A stretch of DNA of 64,000 nucleotides from Phaeoceros laevis (taxonomy: Eukaryota > Anthocerotophyta > Anthocerotopsida > Notothyladales). Below, in pieces: positions 22,406 to 34,613 of the stretch (its first letter is position 1; the number at the start of each line of letters is the position of its first letter). A program made the position numbers and the translations under genes. Where the stretch lies: assembly GCA_049999765.1 (NCBI GenBank), contig JBNGIQ010009015.1:1-64000 (forward strand). Reading direction: 5' to 3'. The notes below the pieces were generated by a model. It was not told the DNA's origin. It saw only the letters and a list, made by a program, of their open reading frames with translations, and did no database searches.

Positions 22406-22980
22406 CTACACGCCCTCATCATCGGATGGTGTGCTTACATCTCTACCCCTATGTGCACAATAATACTCTGTATCAAGGTCCTGCGATTCCACACCCATGT
22501 CTCCCCCTCCGCCAGGCACATATGGCTCGGTCTCTGGTGTCTCAAATGCTGCACCTGGCTTGATTGCAGGTATGATCTCTATGGTGACAGGACCAGTTGC
22601 CACACGATTACCTGGAGTTTTTGGCGGAGATCCTATGGGCATATCATTCTGGCCTGGTGGAGTGTTTGCCCGGCGTGAATGTTGTTGGCCCTGATTGAAT
22701 TGGAATGGCACCTTCGTTGCTGCCTCCCTCGCTGCCAGGATTTCGGAGTCGGGGCATGAGAAATCCTCAAAAAGCAATGCTCTGTTAACCCGCTCCGGAG
22801 TTTCCTGATCATCCTGACTGGCCGCACCCGGCGAATGGGCCTCTTGCCTTGTTCTGGGCCACGCTCTGCTGTTTTCCACCTGCTGCATCCCGGAGCTCCG
22901 GGCTTTGTTGTGCCCCTGTGGTGTCCCGGAGCTCCGGGCTTTGCTATGTCCCAGTGGTGTCCCGGAGCTCGTAAAAAGGA
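22406..22980 (-). CDS. Unrecognised proline- and glutamate-rich open frame
   Basis: The frame encodes about 160 aa from ATG at 22888 and stays open further upstream through a short repeat (coding SSGTPxGHxKAR units at 22889-22971). The composition is disordered, rich in Pro, Glu, Ala and Gly, with no recognised domain. It lies immediately 5' of a copia LTR fragment. It could be part of a captured or unrelated gene, or a chance frame in GC-rich DNA. Confidence 0.25.
22889..22971. repeat. 36-bp tandem repeat carrying a perfect 14-bp palindrome
   Basis: Units start at 22889 and 22925, with a partial third at 22961. Both complete units contain CCCGGAGCTCCGGG, which is its own reverse complement. 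The units differ at a few positions (GTTGTGCCCC against GCTATGTCCC). Confidence 0.85.
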
Positions 22981-23184
22981 TTATTATGTAATGTGCTTCG
23001 AAATAGCTATATAGTGGGAATAGGACTAGAGCAGTTTAGGTAGTTACGATAGTTAATTAGTTAATAACTGTTTCTATTATAAATGTACTGCAACTATGCT
23101 CTCTAATATCATCCTCTTTCGCTTCTTCTCTACGTGACAATGATCGAGTAGCTCTCTGCAAAGTAGTCTGCTCGATAATTCACA

Positions 23185-23196
23185 TGGTATCAGAGC
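23185..23196 (+). other. Primer-binding site of copia element 1
   Basis: TGGTATCAGAGC is the standard tRNA-iMet primer-binding site of plant Ty1/copia elements. It lies immediately 3' of the LTR-like tract and upstream of gag, as expected. Confidence 0.85.
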
Positions 23197-23256
23197 TTTG
23201 TAAGCAGCAATGCGCATGAAATCGGTAAACATAGTGATCATGGCTACTGCCATGTA

Positions 23257-26200
23257 ATGGGTCCCAGGAAGGAGAGGAGAATCTCGAGGCTTCTTAATCA
23301 TACACCGAGATCAACTACAGCTCTCCTTGCTAGCAGAGAATGTGGTGAACGGAATTCGGCAGGAAGGCAATTCTGGAACCCACATTCAAGATCAACGCAA
23401 GAGCTAGATCACTTGACTGACTACAGGAATATCAATGTAAGAAAAGAGAGAGACAGGCTTGATAGTGCAAGTCAGAGAGATCTCATTCCTCAAGTGGTGT
23501 ACATGCTTCAGTCTCAAGGCAATTTGCTACGATCAACCATAGCAAAAGTGGAACGCCTCGGGCTGCATGTCCATCAACTTGAATCCATCTGCGAAAATAT
23601 TAATCATGGTATCAATCAACTATGTTTTGATCGTTTTGTTGAAAGGAAGTGTGAGATCCCAGACTTTACACTGCCTGATCTGAGTAAATTGAAGGAGAGC
23701 TGGAAAGGGTCTTTTAGTACAGACCTGAAGCAGTGAGTGCATGTTTGGATCCCGCTTGCATAAATCACCTCTCAAGACTCGAAAGCTCAAACCTCCGCCT
23801 GAACCACCTCCATACCCGCCACCGGGCTGGAGACCTGGACAGCCAAACACTATGGCAAATACAATAAACAACTATATCACTTTCGAATTCAAAGAGAAGG
23901 ACAGGTTTACAGGTAAGGATTTTGAGATATGGAGTATGCGAGTTAAAAGTCTCCTGTTGGAGAAAGAATGGTTGAGCTACGTTGATGGCACTACACAAAG
24001 ACCAGTACCTGTAGACCCAGCAGCTCCAACGGCAGCAGAAGATAGGGCCATACGAGAATGGGACAAAATAGACCACAAGATTCGTACCTTGCTGATGCAA
24101 TGCCTCGCAGCCGAGACAGTTCATCATTTGTATGGTGTCACCACTTCAAAAGAAGCGTGGGATCAACTGGTAACAGCTTACCAGGCAAAAGACACCTTGG
24201 CACAAGTTATAGCAACCCAAAATTTCTATCAACTTAAAATGCAAGAGTTAGATACCGTGGATAAATTTGCCACAAATTTCTGTATGAGCCGAGCACGGTT
24301 AGCAAACCAAGGAACCATTATCTCGGAAGCACAAGCAGCAGTCATCCTGCTAGCCTCACTTCCGCCAAGCTGGGGGGCCTTTGTTACAGCCCAACAAAGT
24401 AGGACTGGTTTGACAGTGGCAGTAGTACTGGCTGCAATGCTGCAGCATGAAACTACGAAGAAACTGTCGTCTACGGGAGGACACTCCAATGGTGGTGATG
24501 GTGCTCTTTTCATGCGAAAAGGCAATAGGTATAGGAGGCCTTTCAATAAAGACAAGGACTCTGTGTCCTCTTGGGTGCCAAACAACAAAAAAAATCAGAA
24601 ATGTGCCTACTATAAAAGACCCGGCCACTTCTGGCGGGATTGTAGGAAAAAGAAACTTGACGAACAAAAACGGGGGGGTGCCAACCGGTCGATCAGCAAT
24701 CCAGGGATCTCCTGGTTGCTTTATTGTGGCCTGCCTGATTGGAGACACACCCTGTGACAGATTTTCGTGGTATTTGGACTCGGGGGCATCCAACCACTTC
24801 TGCTTCGACAAAAGCTTGTTTGTGACCTATGAAAGGCTGATACCACCAGGGAAGGTTAGCCTTGGCAACAACTACGTCTGCCCGATAATAGGCAAAGGGA
24901 GAGTACGACTCAAACTCAGAGCAGGCTCAGTCTTTGAGCTCCATCCTGTACTTCATGTGCCAGAACTTATGAAGAATTTGTTGTCCACGATAGCATTGGG
25001 AGAATTGAGGACGTATCGCATTGTCCTCGAGGATGACACGACGTCAATTGTCCGTAAGGACAACCCGGATGTTATATTGATTTCTGGACATCCCTGTAGA
25101 GGCCTCATTCACTAGATGTCCAGTCCCTTCCAACCATTCCTCTGGATAGCAAATCTGCACGAAGTGCACGAGATGATCAGCTAACTGAGCTCTGGCATAG
25201 ACGCTCGGGTCATGCCTCCCTTGATAAAATGACGATACTTCAAGGAGACAGGCTTGTAAAGGGTTTACCAGATTTTATAATCACATCTTTACCCATGTGT
25301 GAACCCTGTATGAAGGGTAAGCAGCATAAGCTCCCATTTGAAAGGAGCAGCTCCGTCTTTGGTCGCCCACTCCAGTTAGTCTACTCCGATGTATGTGGAC
25401 CGATGGAAGTTCACTCCCTGGGGAACAGCAGATATTTTATTACATTTATTGATGCGTATTCCGGCTTTACATGTCTATACTTTCTACAAAACAAATCAGC
25501 CACATTTGCCAGGTTTCAAGAGTGGCTCGCCTATGCAGAACGGCATACGAGTTCCAAACTCCAAGCCTTACAAACAGACAATGGAGGTGAATATATCTCC
25601 TCAGCCTTCATTGAGTACTGCAAGCAAGCTGGAATAGAACGACGTTTTTCGATTCCGTACTCACCTGAGCAAATGGGAGTGGCTGAGAAGCGAAACCGTG
25701 ATATCAATGAGTATGCACGTAGTATGTTGGCCCATGGACGTCTCCCCAAGACCTACTGTGCTGAAGCGGTTGCCACAGCCGTCCATATCCAGAACCGCAT
25801 TCCAAAGTCCACAACGGGTCAGACTCCGTTTTATCTGTGGACTGGAAAAATCCCTAATATTTCTTACTTCAGGGTTTTTGGCTGTGTCGCTCGCTTATGC
25901 ACATGTGCCTAAGCACCTGCGTCAAAAGTGGGATTATCATACCCGTAAGCAGCGATTCATTGGGTATGGGGACACAGTAAAAGGATACAAGCTTATTGAT
26001 CCTACTACTCATCAAGTCTCCTACTCTCGCAATGTGCAGTTTAATGAGACTGATTTCTTTACCCGTCATCACCTGATTCGGAGCCAGTGGGGGAAGATGA
26101 AGGCGAACCAACAGGTGTTGAATTTGAGTCAGTTGAGCCTCCTCCAGCATCCTTAGTGGACGACCCCGGTGACTCAATACAGCCAATACCAGCTGATGTC

Positions 26201-26899
26201 ATGCCTCCGAATCAGTCTGACGAATATGAGCAACACTAAGATAATCAGCAACACGTTGAGGCTCCACCTCAGCTAAGGAGATCAGCAAGGTTCAGGCCAG
26301 CTATTAAGGACTGGAGGGAACCACCTCTGGGGTTCAACCCAGAGTATGCACAAGTCACAACAAGTGATTCAAACCACATAATGTATGGCCTAATCTCTGC
26401 ACCTCGACATACCATCAAAATGGAAATGTTACGAGCTGCAGCAGAGTCAGAAAGGGGGGCTGATCCGTGCACATATGAAGAGGTTGTATCCGGCCCTGAT
26501 AGCAAGGTGTGGCAAGAGGCCATAGAGAAAGAGCTAGCAGCCCTGCACAAGAATCAGACCTGGAAGTTAGTGCCCTTACCACAAGGAAGAACACCAATAC
26601 AGTCAAAATGGATCTTCAGAACTAAATACAAGGCAGACGGCACCTTGGATAAAAAGAAAGCTCGTCTTGTAGTCAAGGGGTACTCGCAGCGTGAGGGAGA
26701 GGACTTCGGAGAAACATTTTCTCCTGTGTTGCGGCTGTCCTCATTCAGATTTTTGGTAGCTGCAGCAGCACAACATGATTACCATCTGCACCAACTCGAT
26801 GTTCAGAGTGCCTTTTTACAGGGGTTCATTGAAGAAGATATCTATATGGCCATACCTGAAGGCCTGAAGGTCTCGAAGGAACAAGCAGGGTTGGTCTGA
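23257..26899 (+). pseudogene. Copia 1 gag-pol, broken
   Basis: Gag begins near 23852 (MANTINNYITFEFKEKDRF) in a frame open from 23741 to 24757. A separate frame at 23257-23736 precedes it. The gag zinc knuckle reads CAYYKRPGHFWRDC, so the second Cys is Tyr. The protease motif WYLDSGASNHF lies in another frame near 24770. Integrase (25170-25912) keeps TDNGGEY and EQMGVAEKRNRD. The reverse transcriptase start (RTKYKADGTLDKKKARLVVK, HQLDVQSAFLQG) lies at 26381-26899 and is then lost. At least four frame breaks are present, so the copy is inactive. Confidence 0.85.
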
Positions 26900-28129
26900 A
26901 CTGGTGCATAAAAAATATCAAAGAGTACTAAAAAGTTCTGCTTGTTCAGCTGAGCTCGAATATGATGTTATTTCCTAGTTCGACAAAGGGAAAAAAGGTT
27001 CAAAGTTCAAGTTTCCTACATTTAACTTTGGTAAACTTACTTTGACCACAAACAAACCTCATAAGATTATAGCAAACCCCCAATCTATTAGCGTACGTGA
27101 ACTCAGCTCGTTGAGCTTTACATCCTACATGTAAAAATTCAATTTTATAGAATAGGAAAAGTTTGAAGTTTATACAATTGGTGAAGTATGTAGTGTAGAT
27201 GTAAAACTTAGCCCTCATAGTTCACCATATGACAAACTCTCAAACTTCTACTGTTCAATAAAAAATTTATATTATGACTAACAAGAAGAGCTCGATGACC
27301 TGAGTCCAGAGAAGATGTTCGTTTTTGGTTTTGGAATAGCTCACATGGGTCATTTCATGGTCAAAGCAGAGTTGACCCTAGAATGGGCTCACAAAATTGG
27401 ACCCTCCATAGAACCAGTCAGAACTTATGGAACCCAAAAACCAACAAAATATTGGCAGTCAGTTTTGGTTGCTCTATTTTATGGCCACAACAAAAAAACA
27501 ATTTGACATCATATATACCAACTCTTGTAGCAGTCGGTTCTTCAGCGGTACAAAACAAGCATTATGCACAACCCTAAAATCCTCAAAATATGGCCAATAA
27601 AATAGCTCTCGTCGAGGTGTATTGAATTCTACAAGGTGTTTCATCTTTTGGCCTTAGGCCTTAGGTGGTGCTCAGAGTTCAAGTTTGGTACATTTGGCCT
27701 TGTCAAACTTACTTTATGAGTTGCTAAATTCCTGAGCTGCTACCTGAGGGCAGAAGTATGTATGCATGCCAGCAATTTCTCATGAGCGTGGCTGGCCAGC
27801 TGAACTTCTCCGTAACTTATCTGCTCCGCCTCACAAGTCACTTCAAAACACTGCTCACAAAAGAGAATACATTATGAAGCTTAACACCACTTGTAATTTT
27901 GCAACATAAGACTGGAAGATAATCATCCACGGGCTCACGGAAGCACTAAGACATGTATGTCTATCTTTATTGGAGTTTCTGGGACCAGTTGTAGAACCTA
28001 AAGCAACTGGGGACGACATCATACCGAAGGCGTCCATATACGCAAGAAGCCTCCACTGCAGCTGTCGCTGAAGCAGAATGTGCTAGATGTGAACCCTCGG
28101 AGCAGATGTGAAGGAGGGGTGGAGGTTCG

Positions 28130-28179
28130 GATTTCGAAATTCGAAACCCGTCACGATTTCGAACTTCGAAACCCGTCAC
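28130..28179. repeat. 25-bp tandem pair
   Basis: GATTTCGAAATTCGAAACCC and the following GTCAC (28130-28154) recur at 28155-28179 with one difference (A to C at the tenth base). Confidence 0.85.
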
Positions 28180-28266
28180 GCATGTCATAAGTTACCATGG
28201 TAGGGTAAGTCGCAGGGCTCCCACTAGGCCCTTCGGAGGTGGGTTCTGGGCTCACCCGAAGCCTGC

Positions 28267-28318
28267 GAAGAGTTCGGACCGCTGCCTGTGAGGACACCGG
28301 CTGCGGTCCGAACTCTTC
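28267..28318. repeat. Perfect inverted repeat, 16-bp arms, 20-nt loop
   Basis: GAAGAGTTCGGACCGC at 28267-28282 pairs exactly with GCGGTCCGAACTCTTC at 28303-28318. It could form a cruciform or RNA hairpin, or be a terminal inverted repeat pair of a tiny element. Confidence 0.85.
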
Positions 28319-28375
28319 TAGGCTCCGCATCATATGCATTTCATAACGTCACATTACATAAAATTGTGCATCATT

Positions 28376-28462
28376 ACTATATATATTTGCAAATGCCATA
28401 AACCTGAATATATATATTTGCAAAGGCCATGATCCTGAGTACATATATTTGCAAAGGCCATA
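28376..28462. repeat. AT-rich repeat, three units of about 33 bp
   Basis: ATATATTTGCAAATGCCAT, ATATATTTGCAAAGGCCAT and ATATATTTGCAAAGGCCAT follow one another, separated by CCTGA-type spacers. Confidence 0.75.
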
Positions 28463-28742
28463 CCACTTAAATAAGGATGTTAAGGGCACATCGAGCTGTG
28501 GGTGTGTGAGTAGACGACCTAGACAACAGCGGCTGGAGGAGGAAGGCCTGATCCTGTGGACAGTTGGAAGCTACACGCAAGGTGGTTGACAGTCTGTCCA
28601 CAAGGGATCTGGTAGCACAACGAGCAAGAGAAGGCTCGACGAGCAAGAGAGGGCTCGGTTGAGTAACTAGCAAGAAGCGTGTGGAGAAGTTTCCTTCAAG
28701 TTTCTTTAAGGATAAGTGTTGGTGCGTAAAGGAGCCTGAATC

Positions 28743-31700
28743 ATGGCTAACGTACAGGGATCAGACAATATCTCTCAGGTTGTGGGAGAGAAGTTGGATC
28801 ACAAGAATTTTGCTTTGTGGAAGTTCAGGATGAAGAACTTCTTGGTAGGTAGAGGCTATTGGGACCTCTGCACAGGTGATGAGAGTGAACCGGAGATGGA
28901 TAGTACTCCATCACAGGAGCAAAAGACTGCTCTCAAGCGTTGGACAGAGAGAGCATGTAAGGTGTTGCACTGGCTCTCTTTAAGCATTTTAGATGCTATG
29001 GTCATACAGATCACAGGATGTGAGTCTCCGAAGGATGCGTGGGACATACTCATGAGGAACTATGGGAATGTTACACATGCTAGAAAGATTCAGTTGAAGC
29101 AGCAGTTCAATAATTTGTCACGAGGTAGCAGGACCATACTCATGTACACAACAGAGGTGAAGACTGTAGCTGATCAGCTTGCTACAATCGGTGCAAGTGT
29201 GACGGAAGATGACATGGTTGCAGTTACTTTGAACGGACTTGGCAAGGAGTACAAGTCCTTTGACACCTCAATCTCTGTGAGAGCTGAGTCCCCAAGTTGG
29301 GATAAATTGGTGGCTTTGTTGCTGCATGAGGAAGTTAAGCTTGGTTTGAACACAGGTTCAGGTATGTCTCAAGGGAGAGACACTGTTTTGTTCTCTAACT
29401 AGCATAGGAGAGGCCACAGAGGTCGTGGTTCATTCCGAGGACGGAGTGATGCTCGGAACACGCAGGGACAGAATCAACAGAACAATTGGCGTGGAGAAAA
29501 TGCGCAAGACCAGAGAGGATCTGGAAGTTTTAGAGGCGCAGGTAGAGCCACAAGAGGTAGAGGTGGCTCTTGTCAATCTCATGACCACTCCAATAGAGAC
29601 AAGGAGTGTTACTATTGTGGAAAGGTTGGTCATATTGCTAATGACTGCTATAAACAGCAAGCAGACATGAGAGGAAAAGGAAGTCAGCATGGGAACTATG
29701 CCCCCTTTAGTAATGCTAGCAATGACTAGGAGGATAGGTTGTGTGCCATGCAACATCTCTCTGAACAGAATGGACAGAATGATGAGAGATGGTACATTGA
29801 TTCAAGAGCATCAAACCACATGACTCCGCATGGCGAGTAGTTTAACAAAATGGATGCAGGTCCCCATGCTCACGTGTGTACAGGAGATGACACACAACAT
29901 GACATAAAGCACAGAGGAATTATTCCTCTTAGGATGCCGAATGGTCAGCAGAAGAGTCTGGAAGATGTGTTGCATGTTCCAACCATTACGAAGAACCTGT
30001 TGTCAGTTGGACAGATGGCTGAGCAAAATCTGCAGGTTCGATTCAATAAAGATGGATGCTTTATTGAAGAATATGACAGAGGGCGCAAACTGATTGCTAA
30101 AGGTAGTAGGAATGGACGGATGTTCACTCTGGATGCATCCATTCTAGAGCTAAATGCAGCAATGTTTGCAAATGATGCAGGTGCCATACGTGATGTTGAA
30201 ATATGGCATAAGAGAATTGGGCATGTAAACATAGAGAAGCTGAAATCTATGCAACAGAAGAGTGTGGTGGAAGGATTGCCCATATTCAAGTACGCTGATC
30301 TTGGTCATGTGTGTTCTGCATGTCAATTTGAAAAACAGTCAAGGTTTCCATTTGTGCGACACGTGCAGATGAGCTTGAGACCTTTGCAATTGATACATTC
30401 CGATGTATGGGGTCCTTCACAGAATGCATCATTTGGAGGAGCTCACTACTATGTCTCCTTCATTGATGATTTCAGCAGGTACACGTGGCTATACATACTG
30501 AAGCATAAGGATGAAGTGTTCGAGTCTTTCAAGGACTTCAAGAAGCATGCTGAAAATGAATTCAACTGCTCCATCTCTCGTCTAAGATCAGATGGAGGGG
30601 GAGAATATGTCTCAAGTGAGTTTGACAGGTATCTTGCAGATCATGGGATACGGAGACAATGACGTGTAGATACACACCACAGCAGAATGGTGTTGCAGAG
30701 AGGAAGAACAGGGTAGTCATGAAAACAGCAAGGGCGATGCTGAATGAGAAGTGTTTACCTAATGTTTATTGGGCGGAAGCAGTGATGACTGCGGTGTATG
30801 TAATAAATCGAACTCCTACGGCAAGAATTCAGGATGCTACACCATTTGAGAGGCTATATGGCTATAAGCCAGATATTAGGCACTTCAAAGTGTTTGGGTG
30901 CATTGAATATGTGCATGCACCTGATGAGAAGCGTAGGAAGCTGGATCCTAAAGCAATGAAGAGTGTCTTTCTGGGGTATGCACGAGGTAGGAAGGCATAT
31001 AAATGTTATGTGTCATCCACACATGAGACCCTGATAAGCAGGGATGTGGTATTTGATGAGTTAGCCTCATGGTATGGCAACTCAACTGTAGTACCCTATG
31101 ACGAACCCACAGGGGAGAGTACTGTGAAGAATACTCCAGCAAAGAGTGAGGATGTGACCAATGGTGGATCACCAACGGTGAATCCGTGGTCTGGAAGACT
31201 GCGGAATGGTAAACCCAAGTCCACTGACCCGGATATGTCAGTGAGGGGGAGAGTAGAAAGCAGCAAAGCTGGAAATGGGGGATATGAATCCTCAGGTAGT
31301 GAGAGCCTTGACAGTGAGTTTGGCATTTCGTCTGTGATAACACCAAGTGCTAAGGAGCAACGATATGTGCCACCTCATGCAAGGCAGGTTCAAAGTGAAC
31401 CAAGACCAAGGAGATCTGAGAGGGTTAGGAAACCCGTTGATAGGCACACCTATATAAGCTACAGTGCGCAGCATTATGCATGACAAGGGTCACAGCTTGT
31501 AAGGAGCCAACCAAATTTGCTGAGGCAGTAACAGATGATAAGTGGTGTCAAGCCATGGATGAAGAATACTCAGCATTAGTTGAGAACGGAACGTGGGATT
31601 TGGTTCAATTGCCTGATGGCAAGGTTCCTATTAGTCCTAAGTGGGTGTACAAGCTGAAGTTCAAGTCAGATGGAACGCTGGAGCATTATAAGGCCAGGTT

Positions 31701-33030
31701 GGTTGCAAAGGGATATGCACAACAGTATGGTCTTGATTATGAGGAAACCTATAGTCCAGTAGCCAAGATGGCAACTGTAAGGACAGTCATAGCATTAGCA
31801 GCAGCTGAAGGATGGAAGCTATGGCAAATGGATGTCAAGAATGCTTTCTTGAATGGTGAATTGCAGGACGAAGTATACGTGGAACAGCCTGAAGGCTATG
31901 TTCATCCTAAGTTTCCAACGTACGTATGCAAACTGAAGAAGGCATTGTATGGACTCAAACAGGCACCTAGAGCATGGAATGCTCGTATCACAAGGTATTT
32001 GAAGGAGCTAGGGTTTGTGATTGGAGAGACAGATCACAGTCTGTTTGTAAAACAGACCAAGGTAGGACAAGTGTGTCTTGTCGTTTATGTTGACGACCTG
32101 ATCATCACAGGAGATGATGCAGATGGTATTGTAGATGTCAAGGCGAATCTGCAAAAAGAGTTCAAGGTGAAGGATCTTGGTGAACTCAGATACTTTTTAG
32201 GAATTGAGGTTGTGTCTACACCTCAAGGAATCTGGCTATTGCAAAAACAATATGCTAAGGATATGCTGCAGAAGTATGACATGGTAGATTGCAAAGCAAT
32301 GGATACACCATTGGAGTAGAACGTCAAGCTGCAAATGGATGTTGAAACTGAGCTGGAAAATGTGACCATGTACCGACAGATGGTCGGAAGTTTGATCTAC
32401 TTGACCATCACACGTCCTGACTTAAGTTATACAGTGGGACTGATTAGTCAATTCATGCAGAAACCAAGGAAACCGCACTTGGATGCTGTTAGAAGAATCA
32501 TGAGATATGTGAAAGCAACCACTGAGTTTGGTTTGCTATATGAACATGGGAAGCATCTTGAACTGACAGGATATACAGATGCTGATTGGGCTGGTTGTGC
32601 GTATGACAGAAGATCAACCAGTGGATATGCATTCAGTCTGGGGAGTAGTATGATCAGCTGGCAAAGCAAGAAACAACCGACAGTTGCTTTGTCAAGCACA
32701 GAAGCAGAGTATCGAGGAGCTGCACTGGCAGCTTGTGAAGCAGCTTGGTTGCAAAAGCTGCTACATGATCTTGGAAATATAGTGAACAGCAAGGTCACAA
32801 TCTACTGTGACAACATGAGTAGCATGATGTTGGCTACTAATCCTGTGTTTCATTCTCGTTCGAAGCACATAGAAGTACACTATCATTTCATCAGGGAAAT
32901 GGTATTATCTGAGAAGATAGATCTTCAGCGTGAAGACCGAAGACCAGGTAGCAGATATCTTTACTAAGTCGCTAGGTAGCGATAAGTTCTTACACTTTCG
33001 TGAGCTACTTGGAGTGTTACGGATAGTTTG
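28743..33030 (+). pseudogene. Copia 2 gag-pol, broken
   Basis: Gag is open from 28743 to 29402. The zinc knuckle CYYCGKVGHIANDC lies beyond the first stop, in the same reading direction (29607-29648). The protease reads WYIDSRASNHM, so the catalytic D-S-G is D-S-R. Stops occur at about 29400, 29728, 29838 and 32317, and frameshifts near 30660 and 31482. Integrase keeps HSDVWG, RSDGGGEYVS and QNGVAERKNR. Reverse transcriptase has KNAFLNGELQ and YVDDLIITGDD. RNase H has TDADWAG and TVALSSTEAEY. The tail frame breaks near 32925. Every domain is recognisable, so decay is recent to moderate. Confidence 0.88.
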
Positions 33031-33190
33031 AGCTTGAGGGGGAGTGTTAGAAATCAAGCTCTAACTGAGTTGTTGTTAAGTTGCTGATGTCAAGAGCATA
33101 CAACACTTAGGATAGTGTAGATTATCCCATATTGAATCTCGTAGTTATCTACCACCTAAGTGTACTACTTAAATGGAGACCTTGGTCCTC
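28743..33190 (+). mobile_element. Copia LTR retrotransposon 2, nearly complete coding region, broken frames
   Basis: Gag-pol spans 28743 to about 33030. It is followed by a polypurine tract TGAGGGGGAG (33035-33044) and an LTR start TGTTAGAAATCAAGC at 33045. Only 146 bp of the 3' LTR remain (33045-33190) before unrelated copia DNA starts. No matching 5' LTR is visible. Confidence 0.88.
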
Positions 33191-34613
33191 CAAATATATG
33201 AGAAGATGAGAGAAAGAGAGGAGTGTGAGCTAGGGCTCACAGAAGCTCTAATCCCCCATTTCACAACTACCACAGCCGCCGAAGCCTGGACAGCCTTGGA
33301 ACTCATCTTCGCAACAACAAATCAGTCTTCGTTAGTGCATGCTACAAGACAATTTTGGAACTGCAAAATGCGAGATAGTGAGTCAATAGAGGACCATGTG
33401 ATGCATTTTAGATAGCTACGACAGAGGTTGGCCTCAGTAGGGACGAAGGTCATAGAATTGCAAGCGTAAGTGGCCCTTCTGATGTCCTTGCCGGAACGCT
33501 ATAAGGTGTTTGTAAGCACACAAAACAACGCGTTAAGGTCAGCAACAGCAGCCAACGTGACTATGTCAAATATAATTGGGGCTCTACTCGAGGAGGAGGC
33601 AGCTCTATCCTCCACCAAGTATAATTACCATCAGCCAAACAGGGCACTGTTTGCTGGAAGGGGAGGTCATGGTGGAAGAGGCGCTAGAGGAGCTTTCTCG
33701 AGATTCCAGAATTGGCAGGGAAGATCCAAGTCAGTGGGAGCTAATGCATCTGGCTCAAACTCGGGGATCAAGAAGTTAATCTGCCACTGGTGCTGGATCC
33801 CTGGACACGTGGAAGTTGAATGCAGAAAGAAAAGGGCTGGTGAGCCCAGGAAACCAGCTCCACTAGAATCAAACACGGTCACGAAGCAAAAGAACTCCTC
33901 CACAACAATTCTTACAGTGTTCTTGGCTCATGCTAAGACGTCAAAACATAGTTGGTACATAGACTCGGGTGCTTCAACGAGTATATGCCACTGTAGGAGA
34001 AGCTTTGTAACTTACAAAGAGCAAGAAGCAGGACAGTTTGTATTACTTGGTGACAAGAGCGGACTGTCGATCGCAGGTGCTGGCGATGTCCAAAAAATGC
34101 TGAGCAACGGAGAATGTCGAATCCTTGCTGACATATTGCATGTGCCACGAATGACTAAGAACCTCATTTCAGTCAGGCAGGTATGTAACTTTAGACTGGA
34201 AGGTAATAGTTGAATTCTCACCTAAGAGGTGTAAAGTTGTCGAGCAGTCCTCTGGTGAATCTCTGATCGAAGGAACGCTAGTCTCAGACTTATATCAGCT
34301 GGATTGCAAGACTAGAACAGGGTAGGGAAGATCAGAAGTGAATGTGGCAAATTCAAAAGTATCGTTGCATTTGACTTTTCTCTGGCAGTGCCGATTAGGC
34401 CACCCAAATGCAGAATGGATGAAGGAAGTGTTGAAAAATTCTAAGACACTATACAAGGATGAAGTAAAGTTCAGCATGAACGACAAGTTTAGTTGCGAAG
34501 CATGTATTATGTCCAAGACCACATATAAGGCCCCCATAAATTCAAATCCAACACGAGCTGAACACCTGCAGACTGCTCACACGGATTTAAATAAAAATAA
34601 GTCTTTATCCTAA
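33173..34613 (+). mobile_element. Copia 3 fragment: gag, protease, start of integrase
   Basis: A different copia family begins almost at the broken LTR of copia 2. Gag pieces (YEKMREREECELGLTEALIP, then MALLMSLPERYKVFVSTQNN) are separated by stops near 33413 and 33468. The zinc knuckle CHWCWIPGHVEVEC and protease WYIDSGASTSICH are intact. A GAG-pre-integrase piece (LWQCRLGHPNAEWM, CEACIMSKTTYKAP) ends near 34613, where AT-rich DNA starts. Reverse transcriptase and RNase H are absent. Confidence 0.85.

Larger units (their letters stand above)
22975..26899 (+). mobile_element. Copia LTR retrotransposon 1, 3'-truncated and decayed
   Basis: An AT-rich LTR-like tract ends in CA at 23184, directly followed by TGGTATCAGAGC at 23185-23196. 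That is the plant copia primer-binding site complementary to initiator tRNA-Met. A frameshifted gag-pol follows. The element stops inside the reverse transcriptase near 26899, without RNase H, polypurine tract or 3' LTR. Confidence 0.85.
26900..28742. other. Between copia 1 and copia 2: AT-rich DNA with small repeats
   Basis: There are no long frames. The left part (26900-27850) is AT-rich. The right part holds a 25-bp tandem pair (28130-28179), a perfect hairpin (28267-28318) and a three-unit AT-rich repeat (about 28376-28462). The 5' LTR of copia 2 should lie here. I see neither a copy of the LTR start found at 33045 nor a canonical primer-binding site. Confidence 0.5.
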
